Below are positions 24,877-35,305 of a stretch of DNA of 64,000 bases, piece after piece. The stretch's first letter is position 1. Every line of letters begins with the position of its first letter. A program made the translations under genes and the position numbers. Under the pieces are notes generated by a model. That model was not told where the DNA came from, did not search any database, and worked only from the letters and a program-made list of their open reading frames with translations. Origin of the DNA: Lamellibrachia columna (Eukaryota; Annelida; Polychaeta; Sabellida; Siboglinidae); contig OY759271.1 in the NCBI GenBank assembly GCA_963662155.1, forward strand, positions 19,313,229 through 19,377,228. Direction: 5' to 3'.

Positions 24877-25116
24877 TATGACAGCATATCAGGCTCACCT
24901 TTAATGTTTAAAGGCATGCCTTTAATTAATTAAAGGCATGCCTTTAATTATTTAAATACGCGTATGTAAAGTTAAAGGCGTGGTTGTAACATTAAAAGCA
25001 TGCCTTTAATTAATTAAATGCGCGTATGTAATGTTAAAGGCATGTTTTTAATGAATTAAGTACGCGTATGTAATGTTAAAGGCATGCCTTTAAATAATTA
25101 AGTACGCGTATTTAAT

Positions 25117-25190
25117 TGTAACCAATCGGAACAAGCGAAGTGTATTGATAGAATTTTGTTTCTTTGGTTCTGATTGGTTACAATTAAATA
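25117..25190. promoter_or_regulatory. Paired inverted CCAAT boxes (left arm)
   Basis: ATTGTAACCAATCGG and CTGATTGGTTACAAT face each other 40-odd bases apart. The same module, reverse-complemented, is at 25,388-25,460. They could bind CCAAT factors, but they may simply be part of the fold-back sequence. Confidence 0.35.
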
Positions 25191-25387
25191 CGCGTACTTA
25201 ATTATTTAAAGGCATGCTTTTAATGTTACATACGCGTACTTAAATAATTAAAGGCATGCCTTTAATTATTTAAATACGCGTATGTAAAGTTAAAGATATG
25301 GTTGTAACGTTAAAGGCATGCTTTTAATTAATTAAGTACGCGTATGTAATGTTAAAGGCATGCCTTTAAATAATTAAGTATGCGTAC

Positions 25388-25460
25388 TTAATTGTAACCA
25401 ATCAGAACCAACAAAACAAAATTTTATCAATACACTTCGCTTGTTCCGATTGGTTACAAT
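25388..25460. promoter_or_regulatory. Paired inverted CCAAT boxes (right arm)
   Basis: Mirror copy of the module at 25,117-25,190, starting ATTGTAACCAATCAG and ending CCGATTGGTTACAAT. It is one arm of the larger palindrome. Confidence 0.35.
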
Positions 25461-25705
25461 TAAATACGCGTACTTAATTATTTAAAGGCATGCCTTTAAC
25501 ATTACATACGCGTACTTATTTAATTAAAAGCATGCCTTTAACATTACATACGCGCATTTAATTAATTAAAGGCATGCTTTTAATGTTACAACCACGCCTT
25601 TAACTTTACATACGCGTATTTAAATAATTAAAGGCATGCCTTTAATTAATTAAAGGCATGCCTTTAAACATTAAAGGTGAGCCTGATATGCTGTCATACA
25701 CGGCC

Positions 25706-25905
25706 TTATAATATAGCAACCGTTGCATCGACAATTGGCCTAGTAACGCCAGTTCGAACGCCACGGTCACGGAAAAAATACATAAGCATCCCATGCAATT
25801 TACGAGTAGACTTAATAGCATTGCTCGATGCGCTTCCAACGTTATCGCCATGCAACGTTGACTCGTAGTCAGGTAGAGCTACGTACGATTCGATCAGCTG
25901 CTTGG
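25706..25905 (-). other. Coding-like segment of unknown family
   Basis: On the minus strand the frame reads ESYVALPDYESTLHGDNVGS, SSNAIKSTRKLHGMLMYFFR and DRGVRTGVTRPIVDATVAIL, then a stop at 25,706-25,708. Composition is more protein-like than neighbouring open frames and the GC is higher. I recognise no family. It lies between the fold-back element and the 36-bp hairpin; the hairpin supplies the apparent first ~20 codons, so the methionine at 25,948 is not credible as a start. It could be an exon remnant cut by insertion, or chance. Confidence 0.3.
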
Positions 25906-25942
25906 CCCAAGCAGCTGATCGAATCGTACGTAGCTCTACCTG
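25870..25942. repeat. Perfect hairpin, 36-bp arms, 1-nt centre
   Basis: Bases 25,870-25,905 are exactly reverse-complemented by 25,907-25,942 around C25,906. Arms begin CAGGTAGAGCTACGTACG and end AGCAGCTGATC...CTACCTG. The loop is too short for a normal RNA hairpin to have been selected; it looks like a fresh fold-back copy. Confidence 0.93.
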
Positions 25943-26410
25943 GGTCACTGGTCGATTGTATTTGTAAAGCGAGCATCCCAGAAGTTAATCGCGATAAAAA
26001 ATACTGACGTATTCGTATATAGCATTAAACATAAGAATAACATAACTATATATTTATAAGTCACACGATACGTCTAAATTGGGCCGCATGTCAATGCAAG
26101 GAACCACGGCAATAACACGTATTTAGGCGTCTTCGCTGTCAATGGCAACCGCACTATTTTTATATGTCTCTTGTTTGCTGAAGTCTTAATTTAAGTGGTT
26201 AACTCCAAACAGCCATTTATTAGATTACAGATGAGTGTTGATATTTTGTGTGCATGCACTGGGGTAATGTATGGACCAATTAGTCAGTTAATAATATACA
26301 ATTTAGTGTTGGTAAAATTTTGATTTATTCGGGTCTACGTCGGGATCGGAGCGATTCCGGAATCGGCCGATGGTCACGTGGGCCCAAGTCGGAATCTCAT
26401 AACGCCCGCC
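25943..26410. other. Non-coding stretch, no feature seen
   Basis: AT-rich, without recognisable coding or repeats beyond short words. Confidence 0.45.
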
Positions 26411-26928
26411 CAACCCTTATGAAAATATACCATGGTAAATGCATGGAAACAGGTAAACCATGGTGAATCATAGAAAACCATGGTAAATACCATGGTATAC
26501 TATGTCACGAGAATGCCTAATTATGCTTTGGTTTTGTTGCGCCACTGAGCTCGGATTTTCCGAGCATATTGGCGCCAAAGAAGTCATTTTATTATTATTT
26601 ATATTTTCATAAGGGTATCCAATGGAATGACATAGTATACCATGGTATTTCGTTAGTATTACATGGTAAACCATGATATTACATAGTAAACTGTGGTAGA
26701 CCATGTTTTTTAATATATTTGTGTATGTTAAATGTATGTTGTACCATGGTTTACCTGTTTCCGAACACAATGGTATTTTACCATGTTTTCCCTGTTTCAA
26801 AACACCATGGATTATCATGGTTTCCATGTTATATCATGGCATTTTACGAAGGTTTACAACGGTTAACCTGTTTCAAAACACCATGGTATTTATCATGGAA
26901 TACAATGGTATATTTTATTAGGGGTCTA
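26411..26928. mobile_element. CCATGG-rich inverted element (MITE-like)
   Basis: Eight CCATGG palindromes lie in about 450 bp, mostly as ACCATGGTA. The ends mirror each other loosely: ACCCTTATGAAAATATACCA on the left versus the complement of ATGGTATATTTTATTAGGGG on the right, each followed inward by AAACAGGT(T)AACC or its complement. There is no transposase; the open frames on both strands are shaped by the repeats. Boundaries are approximate. Confidence 0.55.
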
Positions 26929-27220
26929 CTACAGACACGATAACTTTTGTCTGATTAAAAGAAAACTGAACCATCAAAAACATAAAACTTCCTCATAATC
27001 AATGCCATCATGTAAATGACATTCTGAGCAACTTTAGTTAAAATCACAAACTTGCATCTCTCTTAAATGTGTGATGTCCATCAAAGTCTAACAAAATAGC
27101 CAGGCCTATAGCCGGGTAGGGAAATACACCCTCATATTACCACCAGTGGTTCCTATCGACATCGATATTAATAACAATACATATTCAGCTGTATATAAAC
27201 ACAAACAACGCACACATACC
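26929..27220. other. Non-coding stretch
   Basis: No recognisable feature before the CA-rich tract. Confidence 0.4.
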
Positions 27221-27334
27221 GAACACCGCACACCCCCCCCCACACACACACACACAAACACGCGCGCGCACACACACATCCACACACACAAACTGCACGC
27301 ACGCACATGAAAAAACAATTGCGGTCTCACTCCA
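27221..27334. repeat. CA/CG-rich simple repeat with shared terminal sequence
   Basis: Poly-C, (CA)n and (CG)n are followed by CACATGAAAAAACAATTGCG and GTCTCACTCCA. The same ending follows a CA/CG tract at 30,112-30,141, so this tract and its flank are a dispersed unit. Confidence 0.7.
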
Positions 27335-28689
27335 ATCAGTTTGTTTACATTTGGAATACAATTCTCAATTCTGCTCAGAAATCGTTCAGACTGTCACGGC
27401 TTGCTCTATTTTTGCGGCTTTACTAAAACATGTCTTATATACCCAATATATTTACCTGTGAAATCATCGTATATTTGCAAATATTCGACAGCCAGATATT
27501 GTTAGACAGTCGGTTAATCCATGTGCGAAAATTTCTGCCTCCATCAGTCCACGTGTCCGTCATAAGGGTTCAGCCTCATGTTACATTTCCTATTGACGAC
27601 CATGTTAACGTTTTGCACGATTATAAGAAAATGGGACCAACAAAAATCCTGAAACTTCTTACCTGCCGTTGTCATCATCTCATTGACATGCTGTTCGAGT
27701 TTAGTCAAAGTCTCATAATTCTAACTCTTTAAAAATGCCTGAACGTGACATACCCATCAATGTTTACCAATTTCTGCATGAATTACTGCGCACACGTACC
27801 TTGTGGTGAAAAAATTGCCAAAAATCCTTCCGCCTATTGAAATCATCTAAAAATCCACAGTTACACTGCCAACATGTTCTACCAGCAAACTTGCCAATGT
27901 GTCCGCTCAAATGCAGTTATGTCAGATGATATGAATTTTTTTTAATAACACATACCTAAAATTACTATTTAATTTAACATATTTTAGAGACACACATATA
28001 TCACGCAGGAAGTGTAACTGAGGCATGACCCCATACATCCGACAGGGTGCACTACCATGGAATGTTATATTCTGGGATATTCGTAGGTTGGCAGCACTAA
28101 ACAAATAAGCATAATTTTAATAATAAGCCTGCATGTAAGATAATTAACGGTGCTATAGTTTTGAATTATTTTAAGACAAGACACAATGTATATTACATAA
28201 TGATGCTAATATATAACATGTTACATCATGTTAGCCCCAGAAGGGGCTGTGTGCATTAATGAACTGAAGAACATGCATCACATTCACGAATACTTTTCTA
28301 CACGCACACACTGTTTTCGTGTTGTATTGCGAAGATGTTATATCCCTATTGTTCATTTATATTATTACATAGGGTTTCGCTCTGCTTTGCATTTATTGAA
28401 GAGTTACAATAAATTTGAATTGTCTTGATAAGTGGATATATTGCAATTTAAAGAGACGTGTGTGAATTGTTACTTTGATTAAATAGCCAGGTCGTATTTA
28501 GAAGCAAATAATCTTCAGTTTTGAAGGATTTGCTGTAATGTGAAGAAGGAGAATCGTAATTAACAAGATGGTACGCCCGATCATGAATACAAATTATACG
28601 GTAATGAAAATGCGCGCAGAGCGGGTAGCACAGCCCTGTGCCAGAAAACCATTAATTTTAACTAAGTCCGGCGATCTTTTACTTTCTGA
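27335..28689. other. AT-rich non-coding stretch
   Basis: The 100-codon plus frame at 27,430-27,732 has no motif I recognise. TGAAATCATCGTATAT near 27,459 resembles TGAAATCATCATACAT at about 56,476, so part of this is a diverged dispersed repeat. A segment near 28,229 (CCCAGAAGGGGCTGTG) is inversely similar to 36,217 (CAGCCCCTTCTGGGAC). Confidence 0.4.
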
Positions 28690-29019
28690 CCTAACCATGA
28701 AAACAACCACCTAGAGCACCCAAACTTCTCCTCATATATTTGCAATACATATACACATGTCACGTGGCCAAAAAAGTACATATACTTTCAAAAAACGATA
28801 AACATTTACAAAAGAATTAAACCAAAATATCGCCCTCTCCTACAACGCCTACGCATAGGGATAAGACCACAGTTGACCTGTAGGGCATATGAAATTGTAA
28901 AATGGGAACTTAATAAATTAATATTATGTGACATGAGTGACTTTTAGCATGAATATTCACAGGTTTGTTTGTAGAAGCTATAGTATTGGCTGTGAAACAG
29001 TGCATTTTTTAAAGCGTTT

Positions 29020-29280
29020 AACTGGCGGAGGGATTTATGGGAATTGTTCTGCTATGGGCCACGTGGGCGCATGAATACATGGCTATTTTTGTAAAAAAAA
29101 ATATAGGCATCGCACGTCGGGGCGATTTAAAAGAGCTGGAGGTATGTGATTTTGATAAAATTTGGTTAGTATATCAATGAGATGATGGCAGTTGCTGTGG
29201 ACAATTTTCAGAATTGTTGATGGTCACGTTTTCTTATAATCAGGCAAAACGTTAACATGGCCACCAATGCAATTCTCAAC
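29020..29280. repeat. Dispersed repeat, copy 1
   Basis: GGGATTTATGGGAATT ... ATCGCACGTCGG ... AAAGAGCTGGAGG ... TCAATGAGATGATGG ... GATGGTCACGTTTTCTTATA is shared, in the same orientation, with 33,781-34,015. There is no coding potential. Confidence 0.8.
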
Positions 29281-29423
29281 TGTGGTCTGACTCCATAACG
29301 CCAATGCTACCGTAAAATTGATGCATATGACAAGGCGTCGTTCAGTTTCACCAAAACTTTGCAGAGGCGCTGCCGATTGAAATCAAAGATAGTACAATTA
29401 TGTATTTCTGTTTTAATTGTGCG

Positions 29424-29492
29424 TGGGTGCGTGCGTGCGTGCGTGCGTGCGTGTTTCATTGCGTGTAATTATATATATATATATATATATAT
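29424..29492. repeat. (GTGC)n then (AT)n microsatellites
   Basis: About six GTGC units (GTGCGTGCGTGCGTGC) are followed by (AT)11. The CGCACG tract at 30,846-30,871 is its inverted partner in the fold-back structure. Confidence 0.9.
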
Positions 29493-30050
29493 CTCAGTAA
29501 TATTTGTATTTTTGTTATATGTGACATGTCATATTCTTAGATAATTAGTTTTATTCATATTATCAACAGATTGTGTTATATTTTTATATGTTTTTTAAGT
29601 ATCTCTGAATGGACTTTGTCCAGATTTGTGGCGATATTGTAATACCAGTTGTGTTTATTAAAACAGTAATTACATTGGCACCAGTATTAACGCATAATTT
29701 AAAGCGTACTGTCGAATCTAATATAAATGAGCTCAATAAAAAATATTATTAGTACGTTGTCACAAAATGTGTGTCTAGTATATGTCTGTTGATACCGCTT
29801 ATTTCTTTAGAGATCAACGGTTGTTACCCTCCCATAATCAGTATGAAGTTAAACGCAAAATAAGACACATGCGCGTAGATTGCAGCATATAATGCATTCT
29901 TCAGGAAAAGTATGTAGATGTTTTATACATCAAAACAATTATTATTAAAACAGCATCAGACCCTCAACAACTCAATAATAATGTGAATTAATACATGTAA
30001 TCATCATTATTTATTTAATTTACAATAACTTCAACTTGTAACATTTTACT
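29493..30050. other. AT-rich non-coding stretch
   Basis: No recognisable gene; the centre of the fold-back structure starts here. Confidence 0.4.
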
Positions 30051-30060
30051 AGTTGCAGTA

Positions 30061-30141
30061 CATACGCACGCACGCACGCACCCACGCACGCACACACACA
30101 CACACACACCCACATGAAAAAACAATTGCGGTCTCACTCCA
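30061..30141. repeat. (CGCA)n/(CA)n tract with shared ending
   Basis: ACGCACGCACGC and (CA)n are followed by CACATGAAAAAACAATTGCG and GTCTCACTCCA, as at 27,305-27,334. Confidence 0.8.
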
Positions 30142-30154
30142 TGTATGTATGTAT

Positions 30155-30161
<7 letters not shown>

Positions 30162-30249
<88 letters not shown>
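30162..30249. repeat. (AT)n microsatellite
   Basis: About 44 AT units directly abut the 3' end (ACTTTATTCCGG) of the antisense LINE fragment that follows. Confidence 0.97.
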
Positions 30250-30250
<1 letters not shown>

Positions 30251-30630
30251 CTTTATTCCGGAATATTGCATCCATATAAAGACTAGACTATAACGACTAA
30301 AAACTATAAATATATAGCATATTTCTCCAGTGATGACACAGTGGTGATGTGTATAATGCATCACTATTCATAATACTTTGTAATATTGCATTACCCGACT
30401 TAGCTATACACGTCATAAAACTATACACATTTTTCCTGATCAACATTTTGCAGGTGGGTAATTCCCGTGACACAAACATATAACTAGCACTACAATTCTT
30501 CGATTCATTACACAACAATCTAAACACATTATTGTATGTTACACATAATTTTCTAATTTATTTCACTGAGAGCTTCAGTGAGAACATGTCCAAGATATTT
30601 ACATTTATTAACTCTTGTAAATATTTCATA
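30250..30630 (-). pseudogene. CSAS-type LINE 3' end, copy 1 (RT C-terminus)
   Basis: Minus strand: VNKCKYLGHVLTEALSE, a gap with stops, then RLLCNESKNCSASYMFVSRE, PTCKMLIRKNVYSFMTCIAK and SGNAILQSIMNSDALY. The pattern CSASYMFV...P-x-x-x-x-L-x-RK...FM is the conserved C-terminal region of CR1/L2-type LINE polymerases I know from fish, lancelet and cnidarian genomes. Downstream on the minus strand comes ATTCCGGAATAAAG, with AATAAA as a probable polyadenylation signal. It is nearly identical to the copy at 32,110-32,495. Only about 380 bp of the 3' end is present, as expected of 5'-truncated LINEs, but both copies also start beside an AT tract. Confidence 0.8.
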
Positions 30631-30736
30631 TATATATACACACACGCACACGCACACGCACACGCACACGCACACGCACACGCACACGCACACGCACACG
30701 CACACGCACACGCACACGCACACACACACACACACA
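30629..30736. repeat. (CACACG)n and (CA)n microsatellite
   Basis: A short ATAT run, then about 13 to 14 CACACG units, then CA units. It occupies the same position next to the LINE fragment (after ATATTTCATA) that AT repeats occupy at 32,487 and 20,092. Confidence 0.95.
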
Positions 30737-30834
30737 ATATGATGATAATATGAATAAAACTAATTATCTAAGAATATGACATATGATATATATAGCACAC
30801 AGAAAAAATACAATTAATACTGAAACATATATAT
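30737..30834. other. AT-rich spacer
   Basis: Contains AACTAATTATCTAAGAATAT, inversely related to 29,533-29,552 (TATTCTTAGATAATTAGTTT), so it extends the right arm of the fold-back structure. Confidence 0.55.
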
Positions 30835-31165
30835 AATTACACGCAATGATGCACGCACGCCGCACGCACGCACAATTAAAACACAGGAATACATAATTGT
30901 AACAGCTGCGCCGCCGCACTGAGTTTCGGTGAGACTGAACGACGCCTTGCCATATGCATCGAGTTTACGGTAGCCTTGGTGCTACACGTAGGCGCCGTAA
31001 GAGCGGCTAGGCTAAGGCGATGTTTTGGTTTAATTCTGTTGTAAATTTGTTTCGTTTTGAGAAAGTAAATGTGCTTTTTTGGCCACGTGACATGTGTTTA
31101 TGTATAGTAGATATATGAGGAGAAGTATCGGTGCTCTAGGTGGTCGTTTTCAAATGCAAGTAGCA

Positions 31166-31900
31166 CAACGTCATCGAATTCCTCAGAACATTTTAATGTT
31201 GTGGTTGCTTTCTATAGCCTAGGACTAGGTCGAAGTTAGTATGTGGGGGAAATATCTTGTTTCCGCGCGAACGCGAAATGTGGTTTTAGTCAACCGCAAC
31301 ATTGTGAAGTTTTACGGATCTGTGACTGTGACAGTGAGAGCGAGTCTCCAGAACGAAATTATGGCTTATTTACATTTCTCTGAATTGAATTCACTACAAA
31401 GCCAATACCATCTAGAAAAATAAAAAAATAATGAAATTTTTCAATGATTTAAAAAATTCATAAAAAAACTTTTCGCAACAGATTTATATTATCAATTACA
31501 AGAACAATTAATTATTTTATTAATTGAGTGCAAACTGATTGTTATTAATTATTTTATTGAGTACAAACTAATTGTTAAGCCATTTTTTAGTTAAAATACT
31601 TGTAAAACATTTACAATTAATTATTGAATTACAACAAGACTTTTTGTGACAAGCTGCCAGTGCCGGTGGAAAAAATTTCTGAATATAGATACACCTCTCA
31701 AGACCAAATTTCAAGATTTTGTTTTCTGACCTAATATATTATGTGAATTTTCACAATTAACTTAATGGGGATGATGGTATAAAAACAATTTAACAATATT
31801 TACACGCAGAATCAAGATAATTAGACCAAATCATAACTGCAGCAAGAAATGTATAAATCATTTAGAAATTTTTTTATTTCAAGATGTTCTCGCTGAAGTT
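31166..31900. other. AT-rich non-coding stretch with short local duplication
   Basis: TTAATTATTTTATT-ATTGAGT-CAAACT-ATTGTTA appears twice near 31,508-31,580. No gene is supported. Confidence 0.45.
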
Positions 31901-32104
31901 CTTCCATTGATTTCGGTTATGCGATCTCAGCCAGTATCAATCTTGCTGGTTTTAAAGACGCTTGCTGACTACCAGATCTTTGTCGAGGGCAGTTGGGAGT
32001 GTTGTTCATGGTCGCCCTCACCAGCCAGCAATGTCGGCGGGTGTGAAATATTGGTCTATGGCCAGCTGTGCAGGGGCTTCCCATAGCATGCAAAACACAT
32101 TGTA
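31901..32104. other. GC-richer stretch, no assignable product
   Basis: Both strands carry short open frames (63 and 64 codons). The minus frame (RHCWLVRATMNNTPNCPRQR...LILAEIA) looks slightly more protein-like and is followed on that strand by GAAATAAAAAAATT, a possible poly(A) junction. I recognise no family. Confidence 0.3.
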
Positions 32105-32486
32105 TATTCAATTCAATTCAATAACTTTATTCCGGAATATTGCATCCATATAAAGACTAGACTATAACGACTAAAAACTATAAATATATAGCATATTTCT
32201 CCAGTGATGACACAGTGGTGATGTGTATAATGCATCATTATTCATAATACTTTGTAATATTGCATTACCCGACTTAGCTATACACGTCATAAAACCATAC
32301 ACATTTTTCCTGATCAACATTTTGCAGGTGGGTAATCCCCGTGACACAAACATATAACTAGCACTACAATTCTTCGGTTCATTACGCAACAATCTAAACA
32401 CATTATTGTATGCTACACATAATTTTCTAATTTATTTCACTGAGAGCTTCAGTGAGAACATGTCCAAGATATTTACATTTATTAAC

Positions 32487-32495
<9 letters not shown>
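32105..32495 (-). pseudogene. CSAS-type LINE 3' end, copy 2 (RT C-terminus)
   Basis: Near-identical to the copy at 30,250-30,630. The minus-strand frame 32,401-32,171 reads RLLRNEPKNCSASYMFVSRG, LPTCKMLIRKNVYGFM and SGNAILQSIMNNDALY. Here the 3' end after GGAATAAAGTT is a pentameric tail (ATTGAATTGAATTGAAT on the minus strand), typical of LINE 3' tails, whereas copy 1 meets (AT)n at the same place. The upstream part (KYLGHVLTEALSE) ends at the same ATATTTCATATAT junction as copy 1 and the plus-strand fragment at 20,093. Confidence 0.82.
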
Positions 32496-33189
<694 letters not shown>

Positions 33190-33190
<1 letters not shown>

Positions 33191-33214
33191 TATATGTATA
33201 TATATATATATATA

Positions 33215-33286
<72 letters not shown>

Positions 33287-33290
33287 TTAT
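33190..33290. repeat. (AT)n microsatellite with CACACA interruption
   Basis: Mixed (AT)n/(AC)n tract following GTGTGAGCGTGTGTGTATATG. Confidence 0.95.
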
Positions 33291-33314
33291 TTGGCAGGGA
33301 AAGAAAGACCAGGC

Positions 33315-33680
33315 TCTGCCAAAAAGTTATACAAATATCTTGCTAATCATGGAAGTTATGGCTTTTTGTTAAAAAAAGGTGTTGACCTTTAAAGGTGTTG
33401 ACCATTAAGTAGCCAATATTGATTTATTAATTACTATGTAAACCCTCAACAAATTATGCAAATATCTTCATAATCCTGGAAGTTATGGCCTTTTATTAAA
33501 ATATGTTGGCCTGTTGAGTTTGCGCATTAATTAGCCAATATTTACTTATTAATTGCATCAAATGAGTTATGGAATGAATGTGTGATGTATATGTATGACC
33601 CTTGTTAATGACGTTGTAAACCCTGAACAAATTATGCAAATATCTTCATAATCATGGAAGTTGTGGCCTAAAAAATTCAT
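33315..33680. repeat. Three-copy repeat, ~150-180 bp spacing
   Basis: ATATCTTCATAATC-TGGAAG followed by TTATGGCCTTT recurs at about 33,335, 33,460 and 33,640, preceded by ACAAATTATGCAA in the last two. TAGCCAATATT occurs at about 33,410 and 33,533. No coding was recognised. Confidence 0.7.
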
Positions 33681-33780
33681 ATTATCGGTAAAATCGGCAC
33701 CGTTGAGCGAAAAATCTCGACTTTCCGGTATATCCCGTTTGAATCTGAATCTCAGCCTCGATTCCGGCGACCAATGATAT

Positions 33781-34015
33781 ATGGGATTTATGGGAATTTG
33801 TCTGCTATGGACAACACGGGCGCATAAATACATAGCTATTTTTGTAAAAAAATTATGGGCATCGCACGTCGGAGCGTTTTAAAAGAGCTGGAGGCATGTG
33901 ATTTTTTAAAATGTGGTCAGCATATCAATGAGATGATGGGAGGTGTTGTGAAAAATTTTCTTAATTTTTGATGGTCACGTTTTCTTATAATCAGATTCTC
34001 AACAGTGGTCTGACT
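33781..34015. repeat. Dispersed repeat, copy 2
   Basis: Same order of words as 29,020-29,280 (GGGATTTATGGGAATTTGTC ... GCATCGCACGTCGGAGCG ... GATGGTCACGTTTTCTTATA), in the same orientation. Confidence 0.8.
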
Positions 34016-34103
34016 CCTATAACTCCCCGCCAGAACAGTTTAAATTTTTCTTTCGCTTGAGCTATTTCTATCTACAATTTTTTTATCATTTCTCCACGGC
34101 ACG

Positions 34104-34250
34104 ATGAAGCACGCCTCGGCGGTTAAGCCGCGGGCACCGCCTAAGAAGGCGAAGTATGCCAACGCATACAAGGTTGTCTTCGAGGCCGATTTTCCGTGGG
34201 TCGGAAAAAGTTCACAAATGTTTTATGTATATTGCACATTATCTCCATAG
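34104..34250 (+). other. Exon-like fragment fused to repeat R1
   Basis: An ATG at 34,104 opens 48 codons: MKHASAVKPRAPPKKAKYAN, AYKVVFEADFPWVGKSSQMF, YVYCTLSP, then TAG at 34,248. The basic start followed by F-x-x-DFPWV-x-x-S...FYVYCTLC-like sequence resembles the first zinc-binding exon of BED/hAT-related transposon proteins (K-x-x-FPW ... F-x-C-x-x-C), a resemblance only. At GCACATTATCTCC the sequence becomes R1, so the original exon is cut after the first cysteine. The part from GCATACAAGG onward is repeated at 35,306. Confidence 0.4.
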
Positions 34251-35303
34251 CCAATAAGCATAGCGAGTAAATTGACAAAAGTGAGTGACTATACCACTGC
34301 AATGTAATAAAAATAATTATAACAATAATAATACCAACAGCTTAACATACCACCATAACAAGTAACTTTAATTAATTGAACTGAATTTGGCCTGTCATTG
34401 ACGAGGAGTGTCTTCCAGGGCAACCGAACATGACCTCCTCGGACAAAACCCAATCTGGACATAATCCCACTTGGAAAAAAAACCTCCAGATATAACCCCT
34501 TGTGGACAAAACTCCTCTGGACGTAACCCCTCTGGCCGAGCATAAACCCCTCACTTTAATACCATTAGGGACAAAAATCCCTCCGGACAAACCCCCTTCA
34601 CTTTTAATATGAATATGGACAAAAAAACTTCTAAATTGTCTCAGGGATGAATAAAATCCCGCATTAAGCATAAATGCGCAACATACTGAAAATTATTGAT
34701 CCTGTTGAAGCCAAACCGTGTATATGTAGCTAATAGACCGTGTGATCTAAGAGTAAACCAAATGGGAATAGGCCTTTATTGGGCAGGAGGTGAACTGGAA
34801 ATCTGTCTCAGAATTAGCCATCAACCACAGTAGGCGAAATCGGAGTAACATCCTCGGAAAAAACGTCTCCAAACAAAATCCCTTCCGGACAAAACCGCCC
34901 CTTTAATATAAACCCGCTAAATTTATGGCGAAATAAAAATGGTTGACCCATTATGTTAATGTTTGAACTGGTTATATTATACAAAATATACCGCCATCTC
35001 GACACTGATAAGAATCACGGCGATATGCTTTCGGACACGAGTTTGGCGACACAAAGCACTATTGCCATCTAGGCATCGAACATAATATAGAACGAAATTA
35101 CTGCCACCATCGAGGAGTAGATCTAACAAAAGATCATGTCAGAAATGTGAACGAACTTTAGTCTAGCAGCGCTAACGACACTTGTAATATATGAAACAAA
35201 GAGCAGTTAAGCTTTCTCTTGAAAGATGAAAAAGAGAAGACCCTTTAGGAATTCTTAGAGTGTCTCTTGTGCTACGTCTTAGTCAGCAAACAAGTAAACG
35301 CAG
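34231..35303. repeat. Dispersed repeat R1, older copy
   Basis: Matches, with divergence, the R1 segments at 41,690-42,410 and (inverted) 48,435-49,160, 51,060-51,780 and 53,690-54,405. Shared words include AAAAGTGAGTGACTATA, CATAACAAGTAACTTTAATT, GGAGTAGATCTAACAAAA, GAAACAAAGAGCAGTTAAGC and AACAAGTAAACGCAG. At 34,430-34,640 it carries an expanded ~16-bp minisatellite (GGACAAAACCCCTCTand variants). Here it occurs without the CR1-like LINE, so R1 may be a separate element or a part that can exist alone. Confidence 0.8.
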
Positions 35304-35305
35304 GC

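Larger units (their letters stand above)
24877..25698. mobile_element. 822-bp fold-back element (giant palindrome)
   Basis: TATGACAGCATATCAGGCTC at 24,877 is reverse-complemented at the right end (…CTGTCATA, 25,698). By eye the arms match almost base for base for at least 330 bp on each side of a midpoint near 25,288. The interior is built of nested palindromes: AAAGGCATGCCTTT about ten times or more, TACGCGTA, TTAATTAATTAA and inverted CCAAT boxes (TAACCAATCGGAA / TCTGATTGGTTA). There is no transposase. If the target duplication is TA, the ends are TA|TGACAGC...GCTGTCA|TA, compatible with a Tc1/mariner-type MITE; this is inference. A cruciform-forming element or origin-like sequence is an alternative reading. 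Confidence 0.85.
28690..31165. mobile_element. Large imperfect fold-back structure with nested insertions
   Basis: Left segment 28,690-28,865 (CACCTAGAGCACC ... GTGGCCAAAAAAG) is the diverged reverse complement of 31,010-31,165 (TTTTGGCCACGTGACATG ... GTGCTCTAGGTGG). Left segment 29,295-29,480 (GCATATGACAAGGCGTCGTT ... AATTGTGCGTG) is likewise inverted at 30,835-30,985. Between the left segments sits a dispersed repeat (29,020-29,280), and the centre holds microsatellites and an antisense LINE 3' fragment. I infer one old inverted-repeat element later broken by insertions. Confidence 0.65.
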
